Notes: generated by a model not told the origin, from the letters alone. Counted from the first letter of the stretch, positions 35,151-49,149 are shown. The stretch is 64,000 nt of DNA from Sipunculus nudus (GCA_026874595.1 CM049322.1:43464840-43528839), one strand, 5' to 3'. Made by a program: numbers and translations.

Positions 35151-38100
35151 TACATATCCGGCCTTTCGTTCAACCGATATTGGTAGACCATTTACGGGTT
35201 TTGAGACAAGGAACATTATTCTGCTTCCAAATACGAATTCGTGATATCAAGTGCATTTTTAAATTTCCGGGATAACATTGTTCCTCGGACTTACACTTTG
35301 TCCGATACATACAATGTACAGCTGAGTCTGTTACATTTGTCTATTTTTTACGTTATCATTAGATACATTCACTTTGAGCCGAGCCTGGATGTTACATTTC
35401 TCGAAGAAAGAAATAGACACTAATGTGTGTGATAAGCACATTCTGTTTTGAATCGCTGATGCCATGTATTTAATTATTCTTGTGACAGAATACCCGCGCA
35501 ATTGAGTTATTGTTAAGCTCAAAGCCCTCTTAGCTGGGTGTGTGTTTTAGTTTAACTTCAGTGTAATAGCAAAACACAATCATACGATAAAGAGACCTAG
35601 CTGTTTAAGCTGACAACTTGATCGATATATTATTCTTCGAAAGAAGGCACAGGTTACAGTTAGATAGTGCCTCACTACTATATATAGATCGTATTGTCAG
35701 ATTTTGTATGACTTATTTGTGATTTATTCTGCATTTGAATCTCAGCTCTGGCCCAAATACTACGTGTTCCTCTTAAAATCACAATTAAGGAGACACATTT
35801 TCTAAGAACCATCGTAGCTGGAAAACTTCATTAAAAACAATTACTGGCTGCACAAAGATCTCTCCCAAAGTCAAACGTTATATCATGAAATAAATGTATT
35901 GCTTATCTTTAAAAGTAAAATACAAGATGTTTGGAACCATTGTTATATATTATCTTTGGTACCCATCGTATTCTTCAGAGATCAATAAAATATTTTTTTT
36001 ATATGTATTTAACATTCTCTTCCTTGATTGTATTAAATATTTCAAGGATTGTCCCACCTTTATTATCCCAGTGGAGCATGGTGACGTAATGGATAAGGGG
36101 GCTGGACTTGTTACCGCAAGGTTGTGGGTTCGCATCATATTCTGACCGCCGACTACGCCAAAGTCTTTACCAAAGTCTCTCTGAACCAAGAAGGGAATGG
36201 GTGCTGGTCATGGGTGACAGGCAAAAATAGAACGAATAACTTTCTAGCGCTTGATATGGCTGCCTGGGTTGTATGTTCCCCAGGAAGCCGAGAAAAGCTA
36301 CCAGAATGAACAGCACGAAAGGCCAGGAAGGCAAAGTGTAAAGTCGGATGAAACTGACATCGTCGGTGATATTAGACTATAAACATCCACCTCTACCATT
36401 ATAATAACTGTCACCTGTATTAACTAACACTCAAAACTTCCCCGCTCCCCCGCTTCTATTCCTTGACTAAGTATAACGATAGTAATTTCATTGCTTAAGT
36501 TACTTAACCGATACTCATACGTGTTCGTAACATAGTACCCAACATCGACAGTTAACGTTTCTCAATGAAAAACAGATGAATAGTAAAGAAAACATGATCT
36601 TACATATTCAGCTTATTCATTAACAAACCAAATAACAAGGCCAAATACAATAACAAATTGATCTTTATGTCGTAAATCTGAACAATGTGTGGTGTAGTTT
36701 ATTTTCCGTGATATCATTATTAATGCGCTGCAATTATCGTGACGAGAGCACATTTCCTTGGACGTTGTATTAATTATCAAAATGCAAGAAAAAAGGATCC
36801 GCAAAACATACGAGCAAAAATACCAATAAACAGGTATTTTTTTTGTTATTGTTTGAAATTCTGCAAGAGGACAATCTACACAGTGACGGTGTGACCTGAA
36901 ATTAGGTTCAGAATACGCCCATGGGTAATCTTAAATCGATTTCGCATTACCGGGGGTAAACTGAAATGTGGAGTTACCTGTCTTTACACCGGTGACGATC
37001 GCCATGCTTTTACTCGCATATGCAATTTCGTAGAAAGAAAATGGGTTTTATACATTTACGAAGTCATGTGAGCACATACCACACGCTTTAGATTGGATCG
37101 GTATCGTTCTAAAAGCTGAAGCAGAGACAGATAAAACATCATGGCCATAGAAAGATTGGCTGTGAGAGAGTTCCAAATAACAGACGCGCAAAGTGAAGGA
37201 ACAGCTCTGAAAAATCACACCATTTGTATCAAATACATAAGTTTACTTGCGTTTAAGCACATCTACCCTTTCCATTATTTTATGAAACCTGTAACATGTC
37301 AAAGAAGACACTTTTGGGAAGTGTTATGGGTGACTTGTAAGGCCCTTTTTGGCCCGGTTAGACAATACATAGTTTTTTATCTGATCTAGTCCGGGATGGG
37401 TATGTATTTAAATTTGATTTTCAGGAAACAACAAATGATCATTTACTTTTGAAAGAAAACAATACTGGAAGACAATTGCCTTACATGTCCTCGGGAGTGA
37501 AGCCTTTGGGAATATTTCACTGGGTAATTTTGACATTTATGTAGTGTGCCATTACTTTAAGGGGGCCATCTATCCTCTTAAAAAAAAAATATGTGCCATT
37601 CAAGATGTCTCAGGGGGACATGTCATTTTGAGATTCAAATGGTCGCCCGTTATCGCATTACGTACGATCTAAAAGCCACCGTAACCTATCATGCCACACT
37701 TACCTCAGTCACAATAAACAGTTTTCTCACTCTAGAGACACTACTGAAAAAAAGTCGGGCGTTCCTCTAAAAAAAAAATAAACTGACTAAACAGGGGAGG
37801 TAGGGTACTATTATAGAAGTTGTTTTGTTATCCACAGAAGCTTCCCTTGATAATGGCACTAAGCCACTCTTCAGAATATGTATTATATAATGATTGATTC
37901 GAATTTCTTGACACCCCTATGTCTGTTAACTACAATAAGAACGCGATAAGGTCGCCGACCCCGACTTATGTGTTGCATCGGTAATCAATATTGTGAGTGA
38001 GGTGTCGTATCGTTGTAGAGTGTATCCTCGCAACAGCAATATACATCTATCTTCAAATTTTATAATATTTTAACCTGCATAATTTTTTTTTTATATTATA

Positions 38101-40030
38101 TTAAATTTAACAGCGGGGTTTTCTTATTATTGTATTGCATGAGTGAGGACATAGGGACAAACAGCGATGAGTATTTTTTTTCTCTGTTCGTCCGTGTGTT
38201 TGAGCGTATGTGTCAGAGAGAAGGAAGGATATAAAGTATGAGGAAGAGAGGCAAAGGAAAGACATCAGGAGTGAAGAATGAAAACGAGAGAGCGAGCGAC
38301 ATATATATATATATAACTTGTTTGGTCTAGGTATGTCAGGGTAATGTGTAAATACATTTTGTCCTCAGAATGAGGAACCACCATTTGAAAAAAAAAAAAT
38401 AAGGACACACATGTATTTTAAAATGCATGACACGAGACCCCATAGTTAGCTAACCATTTGTTTCAAATAGTATTGTTTAAGAGAGCTACGCTGTCGAAAA
38501 TGGTAGGTTTAGAAAAGGGGGTAGGGTACACAGTATAGCAGGAATTCATTTACGATATGTTTCTGATCAGTCCTTACATTTATTCGAGAATGTATCTTTT
38601 TGCAAACAATTCTGAAGGACAAACAAATACACTTTAACATTTATCCTATTCAAGCATGGAATGCCTGCCAGAGCCGTCTATGCAAACTGACAGCTACAAT
38701 GGTTAAATTGTCAAAATTACACTTCCAATTCAACGTGTTTGCAAGGTTTTTTTTTCCTAATGTTAGCAGTTATTTACCTGCTGCCATATAAACTCGAATT
38801 GGGACTGATCGTGTGCGTTGTGTCAGTAGCTGACATAAGTAGTTTTACCTTGAGATAATAACGCAAACGCATGGCATAATGCATGGTAACATGGCGTCAT
38901 CATATTTATGTGTCAAACTTTTACATCTTCCGCTTAAAAGTTAAGGAAATGCACCCTCTTTCTGAGCATGCGTATTAAATTTTCTCCGGGGAACCAGATG
39001 CAGAAATTTCAAAATTAGTACCTGTCTCTTATAAGATATGAGTATATGTCATATTATATTTGCCATGTAGCAAATCGGATCATTTGGTGTAAGTCGATGA
39101 TATTTGGTTTCTCGATTTCTGTTGGCAAAGTCTGTTTAACACCATTTATCATTTAAGCGTTTCATTAGGTGCTACAATATATCCATTTAACAAGCACGTA
39201 TGCCATTGGTATTTTCTTTGATTTTTCATCAGTTACGGGCACGCAATATTTTCTTGATACTCAGAAAGCGCTAGAGTGAAAACGCCTAATACATTATGTA
39301 AAACCAATAATGGTGCACATGTCAGGACAGAACATTTTTAACCTCCTTATCTTAATCCCTGCCTCTTAGCCTAAGCTAACACTGTTGGCAGTGTTTTTGA
39401 CATATAGGTTTTCCGGACACCGTTACCCAAAAATATCTATAACCTAAATCACATACACCATTTTGCAGGCCAGTTCCTGTATTATTAAGACGTTTCGGTA
39501 TTGTTTAAGAGAGGTAAGCATCAAGCCAGATGTATATGAATGCCTTTGTCAATTATAATTTAGAATTAACCAAGAAAGTTAATATGCAGAGAGAGAAACA
39601 AAGAGAATAAACGTGGGCAGGGGTAGCGAATGTGCCAAATCAAAATGACAATATTGAAAAAGATCAGTAAAATATAAAATTAACTAGAAAGTTTGGTTAT
39701 TAATTGAAGACAATTATTTATTTATAAAATAAGGAAGTAAATGTGTGTGAGAGGGGAAAAAAGTAAATTACAACAACAACGACTAGATAAATACAGAATA
39801 CAATAAGGGAACTCATAAACATGTCATTTGATGGAGGGACAGGGAACTGAAAATAATATAAAAGATTGATGGCTGGATAGCAAGACAAATACGCGTAAAA
39901 ATAAGGGAAATATGGTATAAATATCTGTCTTACACATTGTTGCTGTTTAAGAATGAAAGTCAACATGACAAAGTAGGGAGGAGGAGGGGAGATAGACCTT
40001 TGTAAAACAAGATTGTAAGACAAATTTTGG
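35151..40030 (+). repeat. Array unit D
   Basis: A new basic unit begins near 35,157 (TCCGGCCTTTCGTTC). Its markers are diverged: TTGAGCCGAGCC at about 35,375, GTGTTTTAGTTTAACTTCAG at about 35,543 and CGTACGATCTAAAAGCCACC at about 37,662. A second block follows (38,200-39,550) with CCAGAGCCGTCTATGC, ATCGTGTGCGTTGTGTCAGT, AGTTACGGGCACGCAATATT and CACTGTTGGCAGTGTTTTTG. It aligns with B-prime (56,151-58,400), which lacks about 37,260-38,790. No gene is seen. A short (AT)n lies at 38,300-38,316. Confidence 0.75.
36071..36380 (+). mobile_element. tRNA-derived SINE, third family
   Basis: An A-box-like TGACGTAATGGATAAGGG (about 36,082) and a B-box GTGGGTTCGCATCAT (about 36,124-36,138) form a tRNA-like head of about 75 bases. 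The body has GGCTGCCTGGGTTGTATG, TTCCCCAGGAAGCCGAG, AAAGTGTAAAGTCGGATG and a CTGACATCGTCGGTG end. The corresponding position in B-prime (about 56,980-57,000) has no such element, so it inserted in unit D after D and B-prime separated. Confidence 0.75.
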
Positions 40031-43000
40031 CACGAACAGGTTCATTGTTTAATCCTTGGTTTACAGGCAACTTCCTATTTGAGAGAGTACAACTGACAAA
40101 ACTTACCATTTAAGTTTATTCAGACTTCTAGTTTTGGCTCTTCTTTATCCAGTGTGAGTTTCATTTACTTCCTACCTCTGACGCGCAGTTTGCTTGATAA
40201 ATATAATTTAGAATTTAGTATATTATATTGCATCCTTTACTTTATCAATCAATAAATTTTCTGTTGAGCCGGGCCTCACTGATGCAGAACGTTTTAGCGC
40301 GGTAGGCACGCCCTTAAATGTTAGTCATTAAAAATTTAAAGCCATCTGACCGGATGTTTCTGTTTTATTTGAAGTCTATGTAATATTAACGCTGTTAAGG
40401 CGTGCTACTCGATCAATATATTATTTCTAAGACAACGGCATAGGCTAGAATTAGAAAGTGCATTACTACAATAGCTCCTATATTGAAATTTGAATATATA
40501 GACTTAAATTGTTTTATTCTAATTTTAGATTTAAAATCAGACCAAAATTCCATATCATACTCTTAAAATCACAATTGAGGGGACACAATTCGATGAATAT
40601 CCATCATGAATGCAATGTATTTTGTATCTATCAGATCACAAACAAAATAAAACCGCTCGTCTCAGAATTTTACCCCAGTATGCATAGAAGAATGTTATTC
40701 TTTTAGTTACCTCATCGACACTGCTACGTGTTCAAAATAGTATCGTCGAAACGGGTGGCAAATTCTTATCAACACATATGAATAGACAGGAATAGACAGG
40801 AACCTATTCCCACAGCCATGTTATTAACAAAGCCAAAACAAAAATCAAAAGGTATGAGGGCGAGCATGCATATCTATATGAAGAATATTTGGAAGATGAC
40901 GAACTAAAAACACAATTTTTTTTAATTTCTCTTTATGGCATATCTCAACAACAGACTGCTTAGTTTATTTTTTTCACAATGTCTTAAACAATATTGAGCA
41001 AGAATCGTGGGAAGAGCACTAATCCGCAACATTATCTCAGATTATTGCATTTTTACAAAATAAAAAAAGGATACGCATAAAATAGGAGCAATAATAGCTT
41101 AAAACTGGTATTATCGTCCTTCTTCGATAAGTTACAATTATTGCCCATATGACCTACATCTAATGCAACCATACATGTATAGAGCTGAAAACCTATCGTT
41201 CCTGTGTATATTTATACAGGGATGTGTGCGTGCGTTTGTTTATGTGCGTTAACTGGAAGGAGATCGAAAGGGATCGAACATAAGGATATGGGTAGCCCTG
41301 CCCCCTGAAAGTTGTCTGATTGCCGTTATTTCAAGGACTGGAAACCTGAGACAATAGAGTTTCCATTAGCGAAAGAGCAAACAAAAAATAACATTTAAAG
41401 CGGGATACTTTAGGGAGGTTTCATGGTTGAGTTCTAACGCTTAACTTCACTCGATGGGGAAAAAAACAGATTGTTTATTCCGTTCTAGTGCCGCGCTAGC
41501 TATCCAGATTGCTGTTTGCTTTTCTGTAACAGCAAAAGATAATTAACTTATACCGAAAAAATAATAGAAGACATTTGATTAAAATATCGCATCATACTTC
41601 AGGGGGAGTGAAGCCGTAAGGGACGTTTCACTGATTAATTGTGACATGTTTGTAGCGCGTGAAAATTAGGAGCAGGGTACATTATCTAATCTAAACTAAA
41701 TATGTCATTCAAGCGGTAGCTGGGTTGTCAGTGCGGTGCGCCAGTAGTCGCCCGTTATCAAATTGCATACGTTCTAAACGCCACTTTAACCTATTACACC
41801 ACGTTAACATTAGTAACATAATGTAGGTCTCACACTCTTCAGACACGTCCTGCGTTCTCCTATAAAATAATGTCCCTTTCCTCCTCGACGAAAAGACTCA
41901 TGGAGTAAATTGATCGGTCCTTTTTAAAAGCCTGGTCGCTTACAGGTATATTTTAACATCCATAAACCAGACGATCCAAACATATGATTGTTTACTCTCT
42001 ACTCTGACCTGCAACGTGTAAAAAATTCTCTCGGTGAAATGCACAATATTGGTGTATCAATCTGCATGTATGTTGAATTTCGGACTGCGTACTAGCATGT
42101 CCACGACTGGTTATCTTTTTGATTATTTGATAGCTAAACCAAGTGACAGGCAAACAGGGTAGTGGCATTTACGGGGTCTATATTACATTTTTAACCTTTA
42201 CACGTAGTCATCGTGGAGTTAGTGGATTCAGTCCTTTTAGCCTACGTTAAAATTACCGACTGTTACGAAAAAAATTGCAATATATTTACAAAATAGGAGC
42301 GGAAATACCCTAAGACACGTATTTTTTTTGGTCTTTTTTTGTTGTTTTTAATTCAGAGGATAATCTACACAGTGGCAGTGTTACCGGAAATTACCTGAAA
42401 ATCGATATCGCTTTACCGCAGGTTAACTGAAATGGGGAAAATCCTGGTCTTTAAACCTGTGACGACACTCATGCCTGTACTTGCATACGCAACGTAGTTA
42501 AAAGTAAAATGTGTTTTATAAATTTACGAAGTCATATGAGCACATACCATGAGCTTCACGATCCATCTGAATCCTTCGAATATCTGAGGCACAGACAGAA
42601 AAACGAACAGCGAGAAATATTGGACGCGAGAGACATTAGAGTTTCCATTTAAAGATTCCGAAGTTAAGAACCAGCTGGGAAATATCACACCATGTGTAAC
42701 AAATGCATTAGTTTTGGTGAGTTTACACTTATTTTTCCTTTCATATGTTTTATAATTCCTGTAACATGTAATAGTCGACACTTAGGGATTTTTTTATGGG
42801 CGATTTATAAAGCTCCAATTGACCTGGTGAGACAAGACAAGATATTTTCATTTTATGATTTGTTCCAGGATGGATTTGTATTTAAATTTGTTGTTCGGAA
42901 TCAACAAATAGCCATTTACATTTGAACAAAACAACCTTCCAAGCTATTTAATTTCCATGGCGCTTCACAAGTCCCCGCGAGTGGAACCGTATGGATATGT

Positions 43001-45560
43001 TCATTATGTAATTTTTGACATTTATGAAATGTATAAAATTTGATGCGGGCCACGTTTTCTACAATAAAATAAAAGTGCCATTCTATTTGTCGCAGGGGTG
43101 TCAATCAGAAGCGCTGATGATCGCCAAATATCTGGTTACGCACGTTCTAAACGCTACTGTAACCTATCACGCGACGTTGACCTCGGTGGCAATAAATAGA
43201 TTTTTCACCCTGCAGACACCGGAGAAACGTATCTTGTTGAAGGTACTTTATCACTTTTTTTTGTGTTTTAGATGTAGTTTGCTTCTAATGTTTTGATACA
43301 TGCAATACGCCTATGTCTGCTTACTACAAAGAGACCGTGTTGCAGTCAAGAGAGGAAGCTCCACTTGTAGCTACACTCATTAAAAAAAAAGATTCATCAT
43401 GGTCGTCATTTTTATTGCAGGTTTATTTCTTTTGTGCAAAGGCGAAGGGACATATGTTTTTAGAACGAAATATTAGCAGATTTGTTTGTATTTCTAGGAG
43501 AGAACGGATATTTCATTTAAACGTACAATATGCTTGGTCAAAAATAGGCACTCTAAAATGTGTCATATTCTTATATTCATCTATTTGAGATAAGTACCCG
43601 GCAACAATTCACAGATGTTGTTATCTCATCATTACTCACCTATACATGGGGTGCAAAATCTCTACATATGCTCATCTCAATCAAACCCGTTAAGCTAAAT
43701 AAATGCCGTCTATCGACGCTATACAAGGCCAGTAGGGCGAAAACAAATTGATAAGAAACGAGCCAGTGGGCATGTGCTCGGGCAATTGCGGCAAGTTTTC
43801 CTTTTGTGTATTGATTTAATATCATGTTGTATTTGATTTCATCAAGGTATATACTTGTGCAGATGAAATTGTTTCACACAGGAAATATGGCAACGTTTAA
43901 ACAAAAAAGCTTAATAAAATATGATTAAATGTTGACAGTTCTGTAAGGAATAGGCTTTTACTGATCCTTAACTATTCAGGAGTCTAATGTTTACAAAAAA
44001 CCTTATTTCATTACAAAAAACCAGTTTGAAAATGTTCATATTATTTAATCCAACAGAACAGTTTTCTTATAATTGTACATGAGTGTTTGAGTGACAGACA
44101 GTGTATCTGTGTGTTAAAGCATATGGTTGACAAAAAATAATGAATATTCAATACCGGGAAGATAGAGGGGAAAAGGGGAAAGAGAGGACAACACACATGA
44201 AGAATGAAGACCAGTGAGCGAGCGACACAGAGATTTTACCATTATTGTTTTTCAGTTCCTCTGAAATGTATACAGTCCCAATAGATACCCTAATACAGGA
44301 GTTCTACTCTTTATATCTTGACAGATTGTGTAAGACGCACGATCGATATCTTCCAGGGTTACCGGTTTTACACTTTCAGGTCCGCCATATGTTAAACTGA
44401 TGTGTAAATACGTTTTGTAAAATAAAAAAAAGAACTATCACCATTCGTAACCGAGCAATCTAAAATCATAAGGACACACGTATTTCATTTATTCAAAATA
44501 TATTGCATCAATTCTCCTAGTTCACGAAACAGGTTTTTCGCAATGTGATACTTAATAGAGCCACGTTGTCGATAAGGTTAAATTTAGGATAAAGGGTTAA
44601 CATGATATCGGTTTCAAAGATAATATCCATCACCGAATTCAAATATATTGTTTTATTCTGGCAGTGATAGCAAAATGTTTCTTTACATTCTGAACATGTG
44701 TTTGAGAAAGTATCTCTTGGCCATCCAAGCTGAAGGATAAACAAACACATATTGACACTGCTCATATTCTGGCATTTATGTAATGTCTACCAGAGCCGTC
44801 TTTGTGAACTGAAAGTTACATTGTTTAACATGCGAGTTCTACAATTCCATGTCTTTTATTTTTTTTTTTGGGGGGGGGGGGGGGGAAGAACGCCTTGTCT
44901 TTAACCTCCTTATCTTTATCATTGCCGCTATGCCCGAGCTAATACTGCTGACAGTGTGAATGACTAACGGCTTTACCTGGCACCTTTTTTTTCAGACAAG
45001 TCATTGATAACCGATACCGTTTTCGAGTCACATGTGATTGGAATAACTAGTTCCTACATTTATTAAGAGGATTCGGTGTTGTTTGAACTCTATATTCTTA
45101 CAGATGTTTTTGGGTGCCTTGGTGAGTTATAAAGCAGATTTAACAAAGAAAGGGAATATGATAGACAGAGAGAGAGAAAAAAAGAAAGGGAGATATCAAT
45201 TGAGCGAGAATGTGCTTCCGGGAAAGACAGTTTGACAAACGCAAAATAACAATATAGAATAAACAAAGAGTAAAATGTAAAATAAGCTATAGAATGGCCT
45301 TGTCTCTTGGAACACAATTGTACACATGTAAAACAAAAAACGCAAATGTGTGAAAGAAGGGGTATAAATAAAGAGATTTATATAGAAAATGAGACATCCA
45401 GTGAAGAATATAAAGGTTTGAAGGTATAAAAATGATAAGGCATAAACACATTTGTTGTCATTTGATCGAGAGGGTGCCTTATTATTAGAAAAAGTGATTG
45501 TTCAGAGAAAATGAAACTCAATTAAAATAACACAAAAAATTTTGAATTCTGTCTAATTAG
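40031..45560 (+). repeat. Array unit E with internal duplication
   Basis: It starts with CAGGCAACTTCCTATTTGAG (40,068) and TACCATTTAAGTTTATTC, then TTGAGCCGGGCCTC (40,265). The CACGTTCTAAACGCCAC type core occurs twice (about 41,766 as CATACGTTCTAAACGCC, and about 43,141 as CGCACGTTCTAAACGCTAC). This shows a tandem duplication of roughly 1.3 kb inside the unit. The second block follows at 44,330-45,100 (CCAGAGCCGTCTTTGTGAAC, CTGACAGTGTGAATGAC). It is AT-rich, with no gene and many homopolymer runs. Confidence 0.7.
44870..44885. repeat. G run (16) after T run
   Basis: About ten T are followed by sixteen consecutive G on the plus strand. It is capable of G-quadruplex structure and is prone to assembly or length error. 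Confidence 0.9.
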
Positions 45561-46880
45561 AAGACTGTTAAGACGAACTACAAAAAGTACCAGTTCAGTT
45601 TGTTGGGGTATGAAACGGGAATCTTTCTGCTGTCAAGTAAGATTTGGCCCTTCTTTATCCGGTGTACTTTTAATATGCTTCGTTCTTCTAACGTGCAGTT
45701 CACCTGATAAACATAATTTTCAAATGAGTCTGCTATATTAATATACCATTTACTTCATCAATAAATAACTTTTCTGGTACGCCGAGGACAGGAGGGTGAT
45801 GGTTCTGGATAAAAGAAAGTATACATTAATTTATCATTAATACATTCTGAATCTCTACTGACATTCCAAATATGCCGATCTAAAATAACTGTCTCAGCCG
45901 GGTGTTTCTGTTTTGGTTGGAGTCTTTGTGAGAGCAAAATACGATCATTTGTATCAGGTCTTCAGGTGTTAAAGCAGGCAACTCGATCGATATACTGTTT
46001 CTAAGACGACGGCATCGGCTAGAATCCCATATCTTACTCTTAAAATCGCAATTAACAAAACAGTATTTCCGTATACTTATAATGATCAAAGCTGGGGAAC
46101 AAACTCTGCTAAATTCAGATATATTATTTCTCTAATGAAATAAATGTACTGGTCCCATTCCGGGTCTATTACACAAAGGTACTAAAATATATGATAGACC
46201 ACCTTTTTTGGAACTTTTGGGGTGAGTTTTTTAGGTTTTACTGGACCCGTTGAGACAAGACAAGGCCGTTTGCTTTTCTGACCAAGTCTCGCGGTAACTG
46301 GTTATTTTAATTTGTTTTCCGGATACATCAAATAACCATTTACTTTTTGAAACAAAATAAGCTTGAATGACATTCGATGGACATCACACGTCCCGTCTTT
46401 AGGAACGTATCACTCAGTCATTTTGACATTATATAGTGTGCGAAAATTGGCGGGCTGCGATATCTACGCTAAAATAGATGCACCTTTCAAACGGCCTCAG
46501 TGGAGACATGTCACTGCCAATAGCCAATGGGTGCCTGTAATTGCATTACGCACGTTCTAAATGCCACCGTAACCTATAACGCTATGTTGACCTCATTTAG
46601 TATAAATAGGTTTCTCAGTCTTGAGACACTACTTACGTTCCTTGCAAATATGATCTGATTTTACATGGAATGTCTGGTTCGGTTATCATAGTTATCTGTG
46701 TTATAAACAGAAGCATCTTAGGTTTAAGGTACTTCGTGAATTATCTGCAACTATCAGTACATTTTTAACTGAATACGAAATGGTCCAACGTAACTACCTG
46801 TTTTACATATTGCTTTTGTTTCGTAATATTGTATTTACAATACATTTTAATTATAAAAAAAAGTGCCGATATGGGGCATA
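45561..46880 (+). repeat. Array unit F, shortened
   Basis: Unit-start text is degenerate (CCAGTTCAGTTTGTTGGGG, then TCTTTCTGCTGTCAAGTAAG at 45,621). AGCCGGGTGTTTCTGTTTTGG follows at 45,896 and CATTACGCACGTTCTAAATG at 46,543, so the unit has lost most of the middle. It ends where similarity to block A's left half starts (about 46,900). No gene is seen. Confidence 0.7.
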
Positions 46881-47106
46881 TGAGAAATACTGCATTTACT
46901 ATTGAACATACTTCACTTTCCTATTCCCTGTTACGTATCTGTTTCTTCCACTGTCACTCTGAGTGTCTATGTGTGCTTCTGTGTGTGTACTTCAATTTTT
47001 CTCTTTCTGGTTAGTTGCTCTAATGCCATCTATGTGCAATCTATATGAGCGGCTGTCGATATTTGAGACCAAAGTGGGTAAAATCGAAATCTAGAGTTTT
47101 TGTTCT

Positions 47107-47122
47107 CTCTCTCTCTCTCTCG
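47107..47122. repeat. Short (CT)n
   Basis: About eight CT units where block A has CTCTCACCCCCTCTC. It is a small lineage-specific expansion. Confidence 0.85.
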
Positions 47123-47214
47123 TGTCGTCGAGTTTTTACTGGAAAGTGCATTCCTATATTACGGCATTCGTGAGGCAAACACAAATGAAAAATATCAAAA
47201 GCAAGAATATTAAA

Positions 47215-47395
47215 GAGAGTGGGGCCTTGGCGGCCGAATGGGGAAAAGTATGCTCCTTGTCTACATTGGCGATCAGGGGTTGAAAAATCCGGATTGGCCG
47301 TGGGAGCCGGTGGTTTTCTTCTTCTGTTTCATCCACATTGTACAATACCAACCACTACCATTTGATCAACGGAGTGCGCCTCAATTAGGTTCAAT
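47215..47395 (+). mobile_element. Decayed tRNA-SINE in block B
   Basis: GCGGCCGAATGGGG, GATCAGGGGTTGAAAA (B-box-like), GGGAGCCGGTGGTTTTC and CAACCACTACC are the orthologous copy of 18,440-18,645. The GTGGTTTTC block is better preserved here. Confidence 0.5.
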
Positions 47396-47946
47396 AATGA
47401 ATTGTAAAATACGTATTTAAAATAAAATAACTGCCCGAAATTGACAGATAGAAAGATATGCTTACAATATACGTTTCCTGCAGCACTGTACATTTTATTA
47501 TGAGTGCTTTTATGCCCGTGTTAATTGGTTGATAATTCCACATTATATTAAGTAACCATGTGTGGAAATTTTATTAAAACATATCACTTCTGATCCAAGT
47601 CCGCTGATCAGGTGACATATTAAAAGTAAACTCCTGGCTTGTTTTAAAGTCTACTTTATCTTCATGGTCTCATGTCTTGTCCACTTGTCTGGTCTGTCTA
47701 TCAAACTCAAGAGAGCCATGCCTATGGCATCACTTGTCGTCCTGTATCGTGGAGAAATATATATAAATTCTGTACTCAAGGGAACGGTCGGATTCAAAAT
47801 TACCCAAAATAGGACTTGTGACATAAATAAAAACCGACAAACCGGTGCTTTGTCTATACACGAGCGACGTTTTTGACACAAAATATATCAAGTTTAACGA
47901 AGTAAAATCAAATGAACCCTTATGAACTGACGAGAGACTGGTCTGG

Positions 47947-47948
<2 letters not shown>

Positions 47949-48001
<53 letters not shown>
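47949..48001. repeat. (AT)n microsatellite in block B
   Basis: About 26 AT units, corresponding to the tract at 19,201 or 19,370 in block A. Confidence 0.95.
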
Positions 48002-48004
<3 letters not shown>

Positions 48005-48599
48005 GAGGCTGATGGCATCCATACTATAAGAATGTTATGTTATTATTGAGCCTTCTGGATTTAAGGTTTTATTTGCAAATGGTTAGGAATGATCCAAAAG
48101 TAATAACCTGTCGTCAAGACATCAGCTAGGTTAAACGACGCTTCGGCGGGTTTTTGAAAAAAAATAACGGTTGGGTTATTTAAAATTGCTCTTTGCTCAA
48201 GGTTCAGTTTTAATATTGTTCACTGCATTGTGTTTCGTCTTTCTTATCTCTGAATGGATCTGTCTTATCTCTTGGTAATCTGACATCATCGTTCGTTCAT
48301 TAATTATCGTTCTATATGATTTAAATGAAATTTGAATATGTGGAGGTTTTTTGTCGTTGTTGAAAATTTTACAGATAAGCTGGTCTAAAGCTATATGTTC
48401 ATTGATTGTCTATGAACGGGTACGTCAGTAAAGTAAAAAATATAAATTATCTTATAAAAGTGACAGTGACCGATCTTTTCGTGTATTTGGTATTTCTTTT
48501 TTTATACAGACAGTTAATAGTTCACATATATCTGAATGGAAAATATTTAAAAAGATATTCACACTTAACAATTTGTAGCAAAGTAGACCCTTACGAGAA

Positions 48600-48850
48600 A
48601 TATGCACTCAGAGGGTGCAGAACATCGCCGAGGCAGCTCATAAACCCCTTATGGCATTGTAAAAATATGCAGCATGTTTTCCTTAAGAAAATCCCGATTA
48701 CCCCAAAATTTAATCATTTGTTAATTCTATTATTGCCAAGCTATCCTGATAATTTAATCAACATTCGTTGAAAATTGTAATGTTACAGACACAAAAACAG
48801 ACAAACCAAAGAATGCAAAAACAATTCGGCCTTGGAGGGGGTAGTTATCG
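48600..48850 (+). repeat. LINE-3'-tail-like repeat (block B)
   Basis: ACCCCTTATGGCATTGTAAA, AATATGCAGCATGTTTTCC, TAATCAACATTCGTTGAA and TTACAGACACAAAAACAGAC are the partner of 22,100-22,400. The decay level is similar, so it was present before the duplication. Confidence 0.45.
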
Positions 48851-49149
48851 TAAACATGTAAGAAACATGACAGATGAACAGAGAAAAAAATGTCTGAAAA
48901 TATAAGCATTCTGAAATGCCATAAGAAAATTAACCATGCAGTTGGTTGTAGTCTACAGGCCTGGTTAAATATTTCATTAAAATAACCAAAACCGACCGTC
49001 TTTCCTAATTTTATTATTTCAGAATACGTGAGACACTGGACAAGAGATCAGAACCTTCTAATGTTCGTTCTGTGTTTACGTGATCAATAACCTGACCAAT
49101 GACAATGTTAAAATGAACTGGTTTACCATATATTGATGCGTTTTAAATA

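Noticed and set aside
37141-37389. 82-codon open frame from ATG in unit D
   Set aside because: Copies in E (42,600-42,900) and B-prime (57,700-57,840) break the frame, so it is chance openness in a non-coding unit.
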